Origin: an uncultured Oscillibacter sp.
GTDB lineage: Bacteria; Bacillota; Clostridia; Oscillospirales; Oscillospiraceae
Reading direction: 5' to 3'
NCBI GenBank assembly: GCA_910586735.1
Contig: CAJUJW010000015.1
Coordinates: forward strand, 1-51,163
DNA length: 51,163 nt
In this document: piece after piece, positions 38,919 to 47,099 of the stretch
How positions within the stretch are numbered: the first letter of the stretch is position 1
Layout: the number at the start of each line of letters is the position of its first letter
The notes under the pieces: generated by a model
Told to the model about the DNA's origin: nothing
The model's database searches: none
Seen by the model: the letters and a program-made list of their open reading frames with translations, nothing else
Made by a program: the position numbers and the translations under genes

Positions 38919-39134
38919 ATGTCTGATTTCATGCTCTGGCTCCACGCCAACTACATCAAGCCTCAGCTGGACGCCGCGCCCCTGGGGGCTTACGCCTACC
39001 CCATGGACGCTCTGCAAAACGTGCTCTGCGAAGACGGGCGGCGGGACCTGGACAAGGCCCTGGAATTCACGGCCATCCAGGCGTTCCTCCTGGGCCTCCG
39101 CACCGGGGAGGGGCTATCCCTCAGCCGTCAATAA
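38919..39134 (+). CDS. Small protein (71 residues), divergent partner of an XRE gene
   Basis: AAAGGAGG before ATG 38919 and a strong promoter show it is a real gene. Sequence: MSDFMLWLHANYIKPQLDAA, a middle part, then a helix ending ALEFTAIQAFLLGLRTGEGL. The FLLGLRTG block has the FxxGxxxG spacing of the other two small partners. No signal peptide or membrane segment is certain. Overlaps the hflX stop tail to tail by 14 bp. Function unknown. Confidence 0.75.
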   Translation: MSDFMLWLHANYIKPQLDAAPLGAYAYPMDALQNVLCEDGRRDLDKALEFTAIQAFLLGLRTGEGLSLSRQ

Positions 39135-40392
39135 ACGCCGCCACCCGGCCCAGGGTCCGGGGGGAGCAGATGGCCGTCACGGCGATGGTTTCCCCGTACT
39201 CCACCTTCTCCACCTTGGCTTCCTTATAAAGCAGGTCCAGAAGGCCCCCCTGGTCGTAGGGCAGATGGACCGTCACACGGCGGTTCCCCTTGTCCAGCCG
39301 CCGGGCGATCATCTCCAGGAGCCTGTCCAGCCCCTGGCCGCTCCTGGCAGAGACGGCGCAGATGTCCTCCCCGTGGGGCATGATCTCCCCAGGGGGCAGA
39401 CAGTCGCACTTGTTGAACACGTCGATCCGGGGCAGCTCCCCCGCCCCCAGTTCCAGGATCAGGTCCTCCACCACACGGGCCTGTCCCTGCCAGTCCGGCG
39501 AGGACACGTCCACCACGTGGAGCAGTAAATCCGCGTACTCCAGCTCCTCCAGCGTGGCTTTAAACGCCTCGACAAGCTGGTGGGGCAGCTTGCGGATGAA
39601 ACCCACGGTGTCGCTGAGGACCACGTCCAGGGTGTCGTTCACCGTCAGGAGGCGGCTGGTGGTGTCCAGGGTGTCGAAAAGCCGGTTGTTGGCGGGGATG
39701 CCCGCCCCGGTGAGGCGGTTTAAGAGGGTCGACTTTCCGGCGTTGGTATAGCCCACCAGAGCCACCACGGGAATCTCGTTCTTCCGCCGTTGCCGCCTCT
39801 GGGTGTTGCGCACCCGGCGCACGTCCTCCAGGTCCTCCCGCAGCTTGTCGATCTTCCGGTGGATGTGCCGCCGGTCGGTCTCCAGCTGGGTCTCGCCGGG
39901 GCCCTTGGAGCCGATGGGCCCGCTGCCGCTGGTGCCCGCCTGGCGCTCCAGGTGGGTCCACATGCCGGTGAGCCGGGGCAGCAGGTACTGGTACTGGGCC
40001 AGCTCCACCTGGAGCCGCCCCTCCCTGGTCCGGGCCCGCTGGGCGAAGATGTCCAGAATCAGGCCGCAGCGGTCCAGCACCTGGACCCCCAGCAGTTCCG
40101 TCAGCACCCGGAGCTGGGAAGGGGACAGGTCGTTGTCAAAGATGACCATGGTGGCCTCGGTGTTTTCGCAGTAGAGCTTCACCTCGGCGCACTTGCCCTC
40201 GCCGATAAAGGTCCTGGGGTCCGGGCTGTTCCGGTTCTGGAGGACCATGCCCACGGTCTCGCCCCCGGCGGTCTCCACCAGGGCGGAGAGCTCCTCCAGG
40301 GTGTCGTCACCGGCGTTCTCCTCCCGTTTCAGCACGGGGGAGTTCAGGCCCACCAGGACCACCTTGTCTCGTATCTTGTCTGTCTCTCGCAT
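39121..40392 (-). CDS. hflX: Ribosome-associated GTPase HflX
   Basis: 423 residues. N-terminal HflX domain (SALVETAGGETVGMVLQNR, FIGEGKCAEVKLY, VIFDNDLSPSQLRVL, QRARTREGRLQVELAQYQYLLPRL), the glycine-rich GSGPIGSKGPGETQLETDRR, then the G domain: GYTNAGKSTLLN (G1), DTLDTTSR (G2 region), DTVGF (G3), NKCD (G4), SARSGQG (G5). HflX splits stalled ribosomes under stress. AGAGG precedes the ATG. Confidence 0.96.
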   Translation of the reverse strand: MRETDKIRDKVVLVGLNSPVLKREENAGDDTLEELSALVETAGGETVGMVLQNRNSPDPRTFIGEGKCAEVKLYCENTEATMVIFDNDLSPSQLRVLTELLGVQVLDRCGLILDIFAQRARTREGRLQVELAQYQYLLPRLTGMWTHLERQAGTSGSGPIGSKGPGETQLETDRRHIHRKIDKLREDLEDVRRVRNTQRRQRRKNEIPVVALVGYTNAGKSTLLNRLTGAGIPANNRLFDTLDTTSRLLTVNDTLDVVLSDTVGFIRKLPHQLVEAFKATLEELEYADLLLHVVDVSSPDWQGQARVVEDLILELGAGELPRIDVFNKCDCLPPGEIMPHGEDICAVSARSGQGLDRLLEMIARRLDKGNRRVTVHLPYDQGGLLDLLYKEAKVEKVEYGETIAVTAICSPRTLGRVAAFIDG

Positions 40393-40403
40393 AATACCTC
40401 TTT

Positions 40404-40500
40404 TTAATTGATAATGGGGAGTTTGCAGGATCGGCTTCTTCTAACGGGGCCAGCTTCTTTAACCTCCTCATTGTCCATTATCCATTATCAATTGTCAATT
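40404..40500. repeat. AT-rich MITE-like inverted repeat
   Basis: AATTGATAATGG (40406-40417) and CCATTATCAATT (40482-40493) are exact inverted copies; the right side also has a partial tandem (CCATTATCCATTATC, AATTGTCAATTG). The AT content contrasts with its surroundings. The right arm supplies the stop codon of the flavin reductase gene. Confidence 0.6.
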
Positions 40501-41015
40501 GTTTTCTGGTACGCCTCCACAATCTCGCCGGTGTAGACCCGGTGCCAGCCGCCTTTGGCCCCGTAGCTGGGCAGGATTTTCTCCTTCCCGGCGGGGAGGA
40601 CACAGGCGGGGTCCAGGTCCTGGGCGTACAGCTTCCGGCAGACCAGCACCAGCTCCGCCTCCTCAAAGAAGGGGGCGCCCCCCGCGCCGGTATGGACCGT
40701 CAGGCCGCACGCCTTGATTTTGTCCATGTCCCGGCCGCTCCTGGTGCCGCAGAGGGCCATAGCGTCTTTCCGGTCCCCGGGGAGGACGGAGACGGTAAAA
40801 TACTCCTGCTCCTCCATGAATTGATAGGTATACCGCTCGGGCCGCACGTAGACGGCGCAGGTCTGGAGGCCCCACAACCGCCCCAGGTGGCACCAGCCGA
40901 TGGTCATGGTGTTGCAGCGGTCCGCCGTTCCGGCGGTGAGCAGGGCGTTTTCCGCGCCCAGGGCCGGGAGCAGTTTCTGAGCGGCGGTGAGGATATCGGT
41001 TTGTTGCAGGCGCAT
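40488..41015 (-). CDS. Flavin reductase-like (flavoredoxin) protein
   Basis: 175 residues, one FMN-binding split-barrel domain: NALLTAGTADRCNTMTIGWCHLGRLWG, VYVRPERYTYQFMEEQEYFTVSVL, GTRSGRDMDKIKACGL, EEAELVLVCRKLY. Such proteins reduce or carry FMN for electron transfer. AAAGGAG lies upstream of the ATG. The last few codons (KTIDN and the stop) fall inside the AT-rich repeat, so the natural C-terminus may have been replaced by a few residues. Confidence 0.88.
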   Translation of the reverse strand: MRLQQTDILTAAQKLLPALGAENALLTAGTADRCNTMTIGWCHLGRLWGLQTCAVYVRPERYTYQFMEEQEYFTVSVLPGDRKDAMALCGTRSGRDMDKIKACGLTVHTGAGGAPFFEEAELVLVCRKLYAQDLDPACVLPAGKEKILPSYGAKGGWHRVYTGEIVEAYQKTIDN

Positions 41016-41140
41016 GGCGAAGGGCTCCTTTCAAGATGTCAAAATTCCACTGTTTCCAGTATATGCGTTTTCTGGAAAAACGCAACCTTCTTTTTCTCGG
41101 GGGGAGAGCCCCGCCGCGCGTTTTGTAACCGGGATGCACC

Positions 41141-41220
41141 TTGTAGGGGCCGCCGCCCCCGGCGGCCCGTTTCTCTGAAACCGCCGGGGTATCTTTTCCG
41201 AGCGCCTACGTAGGGGCGGA
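41141..41220. repeat. REP-like repeat copy
   Basis: TTGTAGGGGCCGCCGCCCCCGGCGGCCCGTTTCTCTGAAACCGCCGGGG, then a second small palindrome GTAGGGGCGGACCTATGTGTCCGCCC. Confidence 0.7.
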
Positions 41221-41273
41221 CCTATGTGTCCGCCCTTCTCCTGGAACCCCGGAGCTTTCCCGCACCTGAGCGG

Positions 41274-41342
41274 TCAGGGCCAGGTAGTCCCGCCGGAACC
41301 GGTCCAGGTCCGGGGCGTTTGTCTGGGGTCCAGTTCCTGCAT
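41274..41342 (-). pseudogene. Small ORF downstream of rpmE, possibly frameshifted
   Basis: A strong site AGAGGAGGAACC precedes ATG 41342. The frame gives only 22 residues (MQELDPRQ...). One added C in the CCCC run would continue it as QTNAPDLDRFRRDYLALTAQVRESS, which has the codon use of the neighbouring genes, for about 45 residues. Either a tiny protein or a broken gene; no family recognised. Confidence 0.35.
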
Positions 41343-41374
41343 GGTTCCTCCTCTCCGCTTCGGGGCGGAAGCGC

Positions 41375-41406
41375 AAAAAAGAGCGCGCCGCAGCTACGGC
41401 GCGCTC
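41375..41406 (-). terminator. rpmE terminator
   Basis: GAGCGCGCCG (41381-41390) pairs with CGGCGCGCTC (41397-41406); TTTTTT follows on the minus strand. Confidence 0.9.
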
Positions 41407-41429
41407 CTTTAAATGTGACCGTGTCGGAC

Positions 41430-41633
41430 TCACTTGTCCAGGCCGAACCTCTTGTTGAACTTTGCGACCCGGCCGCCGGTGTCCACCAGCTTCTGCTTGC
41501 CGGTGAAGAAGGGGTGACACTTAGAGCAGACTTCCACCTTGATATCCTTCTTGGTAGAACCTGTCTCAATCACATTACCGCAGGCGCATGTAATCGTAGT
41601 CTGCTGATAATTGGGATGGATTCCTTCTTTCAT
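41430..41633 (-). CDS. rpmE: 50S ribosomal protein L31, zinc-binding form
   Basis: 67 residues, standard L31: MKEGIHPNYQQTTITCACGN, ETGSTKKDIKVEVCSKCHPFFTGKQK, GRVAKFNKRFG. The cysteines (CAC and CSKC) mark the C+ zinc form. ATG 41633 matches the family start and has AAAGGGGTG nine bases upstream; a GTG four codons earlier is less likely. A consensus promoter and terminator make it a single-gene unit. Confidence 0.97.
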   Translation of the reverse strand: MKEGIHPNYQQTTITCACGNVIETGSTKKDIKVEVCSKCHPFFTGKQKLVDTGGRVAKFNKRFGLDK

Positions 41634-41697
41634 TGCTCTGTTCACCCCTTTCTAAAACATATTCCGCCGCGCAGCTTTCACCGCAACAGCAACTGTC

Positions 41698-41726
41698 AGT
41701 ATAGCACGGCGGATTTTAAATTGCAA
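41698..41726 (-). promoter_or_regulatory. rpmE promoter
   Basis: TTGCAA (41721-41726), 17-bp spacer, TATACT (41698-41703), minus strand. Confidence 0.75.
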
Positions 41727-41780
41727 GTGTTTTCTTCAATTTGAGAGAGTTTATTTTTTCAACTCCCCCGCGCTTATTAT

Positions 41781-41820
41781 AGAACAATATATTCGAAATG
41801 TAAATAGAATATTTTGTTCT
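41781..41820. promoter_or_regulatory. Inverted-repeat operator upstream of an XRE gene
   Basis: AGAACAATATATTC (41781-41794) and GAATATTTTGTTCT (41807-41820) are inverted copies with one mismatch, 12 bases apart, just before the XRE start. Likely autoregulatory site. Confidence 0.65.
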
Positions 41821-41847
41821 GTCATATGCTGGTTGCGGGTGATGCCA

Positions 41848-42069
41848 ATGTACCGAAGAATCCGCGACCTGCGTGAGGACCATGATTTGACGCAAAAACG
41901 GCTGGGGGAAGCCGTCGGAGTTTCTCAGCGGACCTACGCCTATTATGAAAGCGGCCAGCGAATGCTGCCGCCCCAGGTTCTTTGCGCCCTCACAAAATTT
42001 TACGGCACCAGCGTGGACTACCTCCTGGAGCTGACCGACGACCCCAGGCCCTATCCCCGCAAACGCTGA
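41848..42069 (+). CDS. XRE-family regulator, small
   Basis: 73 residues, single HTH domain: RIRDLREDHDLTQKRLGEAVGVSQRTYAYYESGQRMLPP, then CALTKFYGTSVDYLLELTDDPRP. Same class as the regulators at 38.6 and 49.5 kb, including the Y-L-L-x-x-T-D ending, but without a small divergent partner; rpmE lies on the other side. Start 41848 chosen for GGTGAT upstream; ATG 41842 is an alternative. Confidence 0.88.
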   Translation: MYRRIRDLREDHDLTQKRLGEAVGVSQRTYAYYESGQRMLPPQVLCALTKFYGTSVDYLLELTDDPRPYPRKR

Positions 42070-42096
42070 ACGGCCCGCTTTCGCGGGCCGTTTTTA
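42069..42096 (+). terminator. Terminator after the XRE gene
   Basis: AACGGCCCGC (42069-42078), TTTC loop, GCGGGCCGTT (42083-42092), TTTAC. May serve the convergent ABC genes too. Confidence 0.85.
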
Positions 42097-42099
42097 CGC

Positions 42100-42912
42100 T
42101 TACCGCCGCCGGACCATGGACGCGCCGCAGGCCAGGAGGAACAGGGCCAAATTCGCCGCCACCACCGTGGCCCCCACCGGCGTGGAGCAGATGAAGGACA
42201 CCGTCAGCCCGGCGCAGAAGCACCCCACCGACGCGACGGCGGCGCAGAGGGTCACGCCCAGGAAACTGCGGAAAATCCGCATGGCCGTCAGCGCCGGGAA
42301 AATCACCAGGGACGAGATCAGCATGGCCCCCATCATCCGCATGCCCAGGACGATGGTCAGGGCCGTCAGGATGGCCAGCAGGGCGTTGTAGCGCTCCACC
42401 CTCAAGCCCGTGGCACGGGAAAAGCTCTCGTCGAAGGTGACGGCGAAAATGCGGTGGTAAAACAGGACAAACAGGACCAGCACGGCGGCGCACAGGACCA
42501 CCGACAGGGCCACGTCCGCCTTGGACATGGCCAGGACGCTGCCGAACATGTAGTTATCCACGTCCGTGGTCATGCCGGAGGTTTTGGAGATCACCAGCAC
42601 CCCCAGGGCCAGGGAGGAGGCGCTGACCACGGCGATGGCCGCGTCGCTGTTCCACCGGGGGCTGTCCGCCACCCGGAGGAGGAGGAAGGCCGCCGCGATG
42701 ACCACGGGGATGGAGAAATACAGCGGCGTGAACCCCAGGGCCACCGCCATGGCCAGGGCCCCGAAGGACACGTGGCTCAGGCCGTCGCCGATCATGGAAT
42801 ACCGCTTCAGCACCAGGGGCACCCCCAGCAGGGCGGCGCACAGGCTCACCAGCACCCCGGCGACGAGGGCCCGCCGCATAAAGGGCAGGGAGAACATCTC
42901 AAGCAGGCTCAT
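42100..42912 (-). CDS. znuB: ABC-3 family metal permease (ZnuB/MntB-like)
   Basis: 270 residues, eight or so membrane helices. ABC-3 features: FMRRALVAGVLVSLCAALLGVPLVLKRYSMIGDGLSHVSFGALA, DVDNYMFGSVLAMS and the MRMMGAMLISSLVIFPALTAM signature, ending in VGATVVAANLALF. Transports Zn(II) or Mn(II) with the ATPase encoded just upstream (4-bp ATGA overlap). No substrate-binding protein gene lies in this window, so ZnuA must be elsewhere. Metal specificity is not certain. Confidence 0.88.
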   Translation of the reverse strand: MSLLEMFSLPFMRRALVAGVLVSLCAALLGVPLVLKRYSMIGDGLSHVSFGALAMAVALGFTPLYFSIPVVIAAAFLLLRVADSPRWNSDAAIAVVSASSLALGVLVISKTSGMTTDVDNYMFGSVLAMSKADVALSVVLCAAVLVLFVLFYHRIFAVTFDESFSRATGLRVERYNALLAILTALTIVLGMRMMGAMLISSLVIFPALTAMRIFRSFLGVTLCAAVASVGCFCAGLTVSFICSTPVGATVVAANLALFLLACGASMVRRR

Positions 42913-43622
42913 TCCGCACCCTCCTTAAAACGCTTCCCGTAGGAGGAGGCCAGGTATTCCGCCGGGGTCCCCAGGAAGGTCCCGCCGTGGCCGATGTGCA
43001 GGACCGTCCCCGCGTCCCGGAGGGCGGGGCGGAGGTCGTGAGTCACCATGACCACGGCCATGCCCTCCTTCCTGTTTAAATAATTCAGGGTCTTGTAGAG
43101 GTCCTGGGCGGCGGCGGGGTCCAGGCCGGTGACGGGCTCGTCCAGAATCAAAAGGCGGCTGGCGGCGCACAAAGCCCGGGCCAGGAGCACCCGCTGCTGC
43201 TGGCCCCCGGAGAGGTCCCGGTAGCTCTTGGCCCGCAGCTCCAGCACCCCCAGCTTCCCCAGGTTCATCAGCGCCTGGGACCTCTGGGCGGCGGAGTAGA
43301 AAAACCGGAGTCCCTTCTGGTTCAGGCAGCCGGAGAGGACCACCTCCTCCACCGTGGCGGGGAAGTCCTTCTGGGCCCTGGTCTGCTGGGGGAGGTAGCC
43401 CACGGCCCCCCGCTCCAGCTCCGCCGCCCGCTGGATACTCCCCGCCAGGGGCGGCAGGAGGCCCAGGAGCCCCCGCAGAAGGGTGGACTTCCCGGACCCG
43501 TTGTCCCCCACCACGCAGAGGTAGTCCCCGCTCTGGACCCGGAGATTCAAATGGGTCAGGACGCTCTGCCCCTCGTAGCCCAGGGACAGGTCCCGGCAGA
43601 CAATCAAATCGGTGTGCTCCAT
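42909..43622 (-). CDS. znuC: Metal ABC transporter ATPase (ZnuC/MntA-like)
   Basis: 237 residues. Walker A GDNGSGKSTLLRGL, Q-loop LPQQTRAQKDFPATVEEVVLSG, signature LSGGQQQRVLLARAL, Walker B LLILDEPVTGLD and switch histidine VTHD. The FPATVEEVVLSG wording is typical of zinc/manganese ATPases. GGAGG precedes the ATG; its stop overlaps the permease start. Its promoter runs through the end of a broken acetyltransferase gene. Confidence 0.92.
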   Translation of the reverse strand: MEHTDLIVCRDLSLGYEGQSVLTHLNLRVQSGDYLCVVGDNGSGKSTLLRGLLGLLPPLAGSIQRAAELERGAVGYLPQQTRAQKDFPATVEEVVLSGCLNQKGLRFFYSAAQRSQALMNLGKLGVLELRAKSYRDLSGGQQQRVLLARALCAASRLLILDEPVTGLDPAAAQDLYKTLNYLNRKEGMAVVMVTHDLRPALRDAGTVLHIGHGGTFLGTPAEYLASSYGKRFKEGAE

Positions 43623-43658
43623 CCTTTGCCTCCAAGATCGTACTTGTCAATTGCTTCC

Positions 43659-43688
43659 ATTTTACAGCGGCGGCGCGGGAAAAGTCAA
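43659..43688 (-). promoter_or_regulatory. Promoter of the metal ABC operon
   Basis: TTGACT (43683-43688), 18-bp spacer, TAAAAT (43659-43664), minus strand; the -35 overlaps the stop codon of the GNAT remnant. Confidence 0.6.
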
Positions 43689-43777
43689 GGGTCCCCCGCC
43701 GGGAACCGGCCCTGGGGCAGCTCCATCTCGCCGCTCATCCCCACGAAGCCGTACTTTTCGTACAGGGGCCGCCCCAT
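43685..43777 (-). pseudogene. C-terminal remnant of a GNAT acetyltransferase
   Basis: The in-frame stretch MGRPLYEKYGFV, GMSGEMELP ends in a stop at 43685-43687. The x-LYEKYGF-x-x-M pattern is the classic end of GNAT acetyltransferases. Everything upstream is missing; the frame meets a stop at once where the GC-rich repeat block begins. Thirty residues remain of an expected 140-160. Confidence 0.7.
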
Positions 43778-43784
43778 GCGTGGT

Positions 43785-44375
43785 CATCTATTATAGCCCC
43801 GTTGGGGCGGGGCGTCAACTCTTGGCTGCCTTGCCGGGGCGGGGAGGTTTTTCCCCCGTAAGGGGGGACTGTACACGCCCTGACGGGCGGGGAGGTCAAC
43901 AGCCCTTTGGGGGCTGGTGCAATGCACCCCCCATTTCGTCGGAAGAAATTCCGCTCTGCTTCGTCCCCGCCTGACGGCGAGGACTGCGCCCGCTCCATTC
44001 CTTCCTCCTCTCCCCACAAAATCTACGATTTTGCGGGGGCCCCTTTTTTGCGAAAAGAGAGAATGCGCCGTGCACGGTGGAAGAGAGAAAACGGGGGCGC
44101 GCAAGAGGTGCCTCCGTTTTCTACGAATGTCTCCAGCCCGCGGCGTGGTGCGAGCGGGGGTTTTGGTGGTTGTCGAATCGACTTTCTTCTCTTTTCGCTG
44201 CCGCTACCCTGGACGCTGGGGCCCCTTGCCTCTCCCTTTGGGAGAGGTGGCACGGCTTCGCCGTGACGGAGAAGGCCTTCCCCCAGGCCCCACCTTTCTA
44301 TCGGTAGGACATCCCGTAGGGGCCGCCGCCCTCGGCGGCCCGTTTCTCCGGGCCCACCCTTCTATCAGTAGCCCA
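43785..44375. repeat. Composite GC-rich intergenic repeat block
   Basis: About 590 bp without a supported gene. It contains short palindromes (CCCCGTAAGGGG, CGCCCTGACGGGCG), a stretch shared with 18.68-18.74 kb (GGGGGTTTTGGTGG...CTGCCGCT), CTCTCCCTTTGGGAGAGG, and at 44316-44350 the REP-like core CCGTAGGGGCCGCCGCCCTCGGCGGCCCG. CTATCGGTAGG and CTATCAGTAG bracket the core. Frames here are not conserved-looking and lack ribosome sites. Confidence 0.6.
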
Positions 44376-44385
44376 CCAGAACATC

Positions 44386-44414
44386 TTGAATTACCGGCCC
44401 CGCCGTGCTAAAAT
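44386..44414 (+). promoter_or_regulatory. Promoter of the methyltransferase-recQ pair
   Basis: TTGAAT (44386-44391), 17-bp spacer, TAAAAT (44409-44414), 44 bases before the GTG start. Confidence 0.7.
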
Positions 44415-44457
44415 CGGGTACAGGAATGATACCCATTTTCGGAAAGGGGGAGGGCGC

Positions 44458-45216
44458 GTGGACGCTGAGGCGTGGAGGGCCGCTTGGAAGGCCGAGGAGG
44501 CCCAGGCCCATATTCACGGCTGGGACTTCACCCATATCCAGGGCCGGTTCGAGGAGGAGCACGACCTGCCCTGGAGCTACCGCGGCCTGGTCCGGGACTA
44601 TCTGCGGGAGGACATGGACCTTCTGGACTATGACACCGGCGGCGGGGAGTTTCTCCGCTCTCTGGGGCACCCGGCGGAACGGACCGCCGCCACGGAGGGC
44701 TACCCTCCTAACGTGCGGCTCTGCCAAGAGGCGCTTTTGCCCCTGGGCTTCGACTTCCGGGAGTGCGCCGCTCCCTCGGCTGTCCCCTTCCCGGATGAGT
44801 CCTTTGACATCATCCTCAACCGCCACGGGGCCTTTGACCCCCAGGAGCTGTTCCGGCTCCTGAGGCCCGGCGGCCTCTTCCTCACGGAACAGGTGGGGGA
44901 GGACAACGACCGGGACCTGGTGGAGCGGGTCCTCCCCGGGACGCCCAAGCCCTTTCCCCACATGAACCTCCGGGAACAGCGGGCGGCCTTTGAGCGGGCG
45001 GGCTTTCAGATTCTCCGGGGGGAGGAGGTTTACAGGCCCATCCTCTTCTACGACACGGGGGCCTTTGTCTGGTTCGCCCGGATCATTGAGTGGGAGTTCC
45101 CCGGCTTTTCCGTGGACCGCTGCTTTGACCGCCTCCGCGCCGTGCAGGAGGAAATCCAGAGAGACGGAAGGGTCCAGGGGACCATCCACCGCTATCTCAT
45201 CATCGCCAGAAAGTAG
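44458..45216 (+). CDS. Class I SAM-dependent methyltransferase
   Basis: 252 residues starting at GTG 44458 with GGGGGAGG upstream. SAM site: LLDYDTGGGEFLRSL (motif I), TEGYPPNV (acidic loop), VPFPDESFDIILNRHGAFDPQELFRLLRPGGLFLTEQVG (motifs III-IV). Substrate unknown; this family is often annotated only as methyltransferase. recQ follows 10 bp later, so they are cotranscribed. Confidence 0.88.
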   Translation: MDAEAWRAAWKAEEAQAHIHGWDFTHIQGRFEEEHDLPWSYRGLVRDYLREDMDLLDYDTGGGEFLRSLGHPAERTAATEGYPPNVRLCQEALLPLGFDFRECAAPSAVPFPDESFDIILNRHGAFDPQELFRLLRPGGLFLTEQVGEDNDRDLVERVLPGTPKPFPHMNLREQRAAFERAGFQILRGEEVYRPILFYDTGAFVWFARIIEWEFPGFSVDRCFDRLRAVQEEIQRDGRVQGTIHRYLIIARK

Positions 45217-45226
45217 GACGCCTCCT

Positions 45227-47065
45227 ATGGACAAGCTCACCCTCTTGAAGCAATACTTCGGCCACAGCGCCTTTCGCCCCGGACAAGAGGCCCTGGCGGA
45301 CGCCCTGCTCTCGGGCCGGGACGCCCTGGGCGTCATGCCCACCGGGGCGGGGAAATCCGTGTGCTATCAGCTTCCCGCCCTGCTGCTGCCGGGGCTGACC
45401 CTGGTGATCTCCCCCCTCATCTCCCTGATGAAGGACCAGGTGACCGCCCTGACCCAGGCGGGCGTCCCCGCCGCGTACATCAACTCCTCCCTGGACGCCG
45501 AGGCGTACCGGGAGACCTACCGCCGGATTCGCCGGGGGGAGTGCAAGCTCCTCTACGTCGCGCCGGAGCGCCTCCAGGCCGAGGGCTTCCGCCGGCTGCT
45601 GGAGGAGCTGCCCGTGTCCCTGGTGGCGGTGGACGAGGCCCACTGCGTCTCTCAGTGGGGCCAGGACTTCCGGCCCAGCTATCTGGAAATCGCGGAACTG
45701 GTCCGCGCCCTGCCCGCCCGGCCCCCCGTGGGGGCCTTCACCGCCACGGCCACGGCGGCGGTGCGCCGGGACATCGAGACCCTGCTGGAGCTGCGGGACC
45801 CCCTGCGGGTCACCACGGGCTTCGACCGGCCCAACCTCTTCTTCGAGGTGGTCCGGCCCAGGGACAAGGAAGCGTGGCTCAGCCGCTTCCTAGCGGAACG
45901 TCCGGGGCAGAGCGGCATCGTCTACTGCGCCACCCGGAAGACCGTGGACGCCGTCACCGCCTCCCTGCTGGCCCAGGGGGTCCCCGCCGCCCGGTATCAC
46001 GCCGGGCTGGAGGACGGCGAGCGCCGGGCGAGCCAGGAGGGCTTTGTCTACGACCAGGTCCGGGTTATGGTGGCCACCAACGCCTTCGGCATGGGGATTG
46101 ACAAATCCAACGTCAGCTTTGTGGTCCACTACAACATGCCCAAGGACCTGGAGAGCTATTACCAGGAGGCGGGCCGGGCCGGACGGGACGGCAGCCCCGC
46201 CCGCTGCGTCCTGCTCTACGCCCCCGGCGACGTGCAGACGGCGAAATTTCTCATCGCCAACTCCCAGGAATCCCAGGAGGGGGACCCGAACCGCCTCCGC
46301 CGGGACCTGGCCCGGCTGAACCGCATGGTGTCCTACTGCAAGACCGGCGGCTGTCTCCGGGCGGACATCCTGGACTACTTCGGGGAGATTCACGCCGGGC
46401 GCTGCGGGAACTGCGGCAACTGCGCCGGGGACTTCGTGGACCGGGACATCACCGTGGAGGCCCAAAAGATTCTCTCCGCCGTGGCCCGGGTGGAAAAGCG
46501 CTATGCCAGCGGCCTGGGGGCCGCCCTCATTATCAAGCTCCTCCGGGGCAGCCGGGACAAGCGGGTCCTCCAGCTGGGGCTGGACCAGCTTCCCACCCAC
46601 GGGGCCATGAAGGGCGTGGACCGGGAGCTGGCTCAGCGGTACATCGACTGCCTGATGGAGGCGGGGTATCTCCGCAGCGACGGGGAGGAGTACCCCGTCC
46701 TCCGGCTGACGGCCCAGGCGGGGGACGTACTCTTCCGGGGGAAGCGGGTCCTCTTCCGGGACCGGGCGGCGGCAACGCCGTCCCCGGAGGCCAAGCCGGC
46801 CCCCGCCCCCCGGCCCGGCGCCCAGGAGGCGGACGGCGGCCTCCTGGCGGCGCTGAAGGCCCTCCGCTTCCGCCTGGCCCAGGAGGCGGGCGTCCCCGCC
46901 TACGTGGTCTTCTCCAACGCCACCCTGGCGGACATGGCCGCTCTGCGCCCCCTGACCCCGGAGGAGTTCCTCCAGGTCTCCGGCGTGGGCCGGGTCAAGG
47001 CCGAGCGCTATGGCGCGGTCTTCCTCCAGGCCATCCAGAACTGGCGGGCCGGGGTGTCGGATTGA
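45227..47065 (+). CDS. recQ: ATP-dependent DNA helicase RecQ
   Basis: 612 residues. Helicase motifs: FRPGQEALADALL (motif 0), MPTGAGKSVCYQLPAL (I), DEAHCVSQWGQDFRP (II with the aromatic loop), FTATAT (III), ATNAFGMGID (V), QEAGRAGRDG (VI). The RecQ zinc site follows (CKTGGCLRADILDYFGE, CGNCGNC), then the winged-helix RQC domain, and an HRDC domain (FRLAQEAGVPAYVVFSNATLADMA). Start ATG 45227. Roles in recombination repair and restart of replication. Confidence 0.96.
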   Translation: MDKLTLLKQYFGHSAFRPGQEALADALLSGRDALGVMPTGAGKSVCYQLPALLLPGLTLVISPLISLMKDQVTALTQAGVPAAYINSSLDAEAYRETYRRIRRGECKLLYVAPERLQAEGFRRLLEELPVSLVAVDEAHCVSQWGQDFRPSYLEIAELVRALPARPPVGAFTATATAAVRRDIETLLELRDPLRVTTGFDRPNLFFEVVRPRDKEAWLSRFLAERPGQSGIVYCATRKTVDAVTASLLAQGVPAARYHAGLEDGERRASQEGFVYDQVRVMVATNAFGMGIDKSNVSFVVHYNMPKDLESYYQEAGRAGRDGSPARCVLLYAPGDVQTAKFLIANSQESQEGDPNRLRRDLARLNRMVSYCKTGGCLRADILDYFGEIHAGRCGNCGNCAGDFVDRDITVEAQKILSAVARVEKRYASGLGAALIIKLLRGSRDKRVLQLGLDQLPTHGAMKGVDRELAQRYIDCLMEAGYLRSDGEEYPVLRLTAQAGDVLFRGKRVLFRDRAAATPSPEAKPAPAPRPGAQEADGGLLAALKALRFRLAQEAGVPAYVVFSNATLADMAALRPLTPEEFLQVSGVGRVKAERYGAVFLQAIQNWRAGVSD

Positions 47066-47099
47066 GGAATCCGCCCCCCTGCCTCCGGGGGGTGTCCGA

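Noticed and set aside
36394..39134. Prophage control region (divergent repressors)
   Set aside because: No integrase, replication, capsid or lysis genes nearby; neighbours are chromosomal genes.
43785..44375. Protein genes within the repeat block (several frames of 76-164 codons)
   Set aside because: Overlapping frames on both strands over palindromic repeats, without ribosome sites or recognisable domains.
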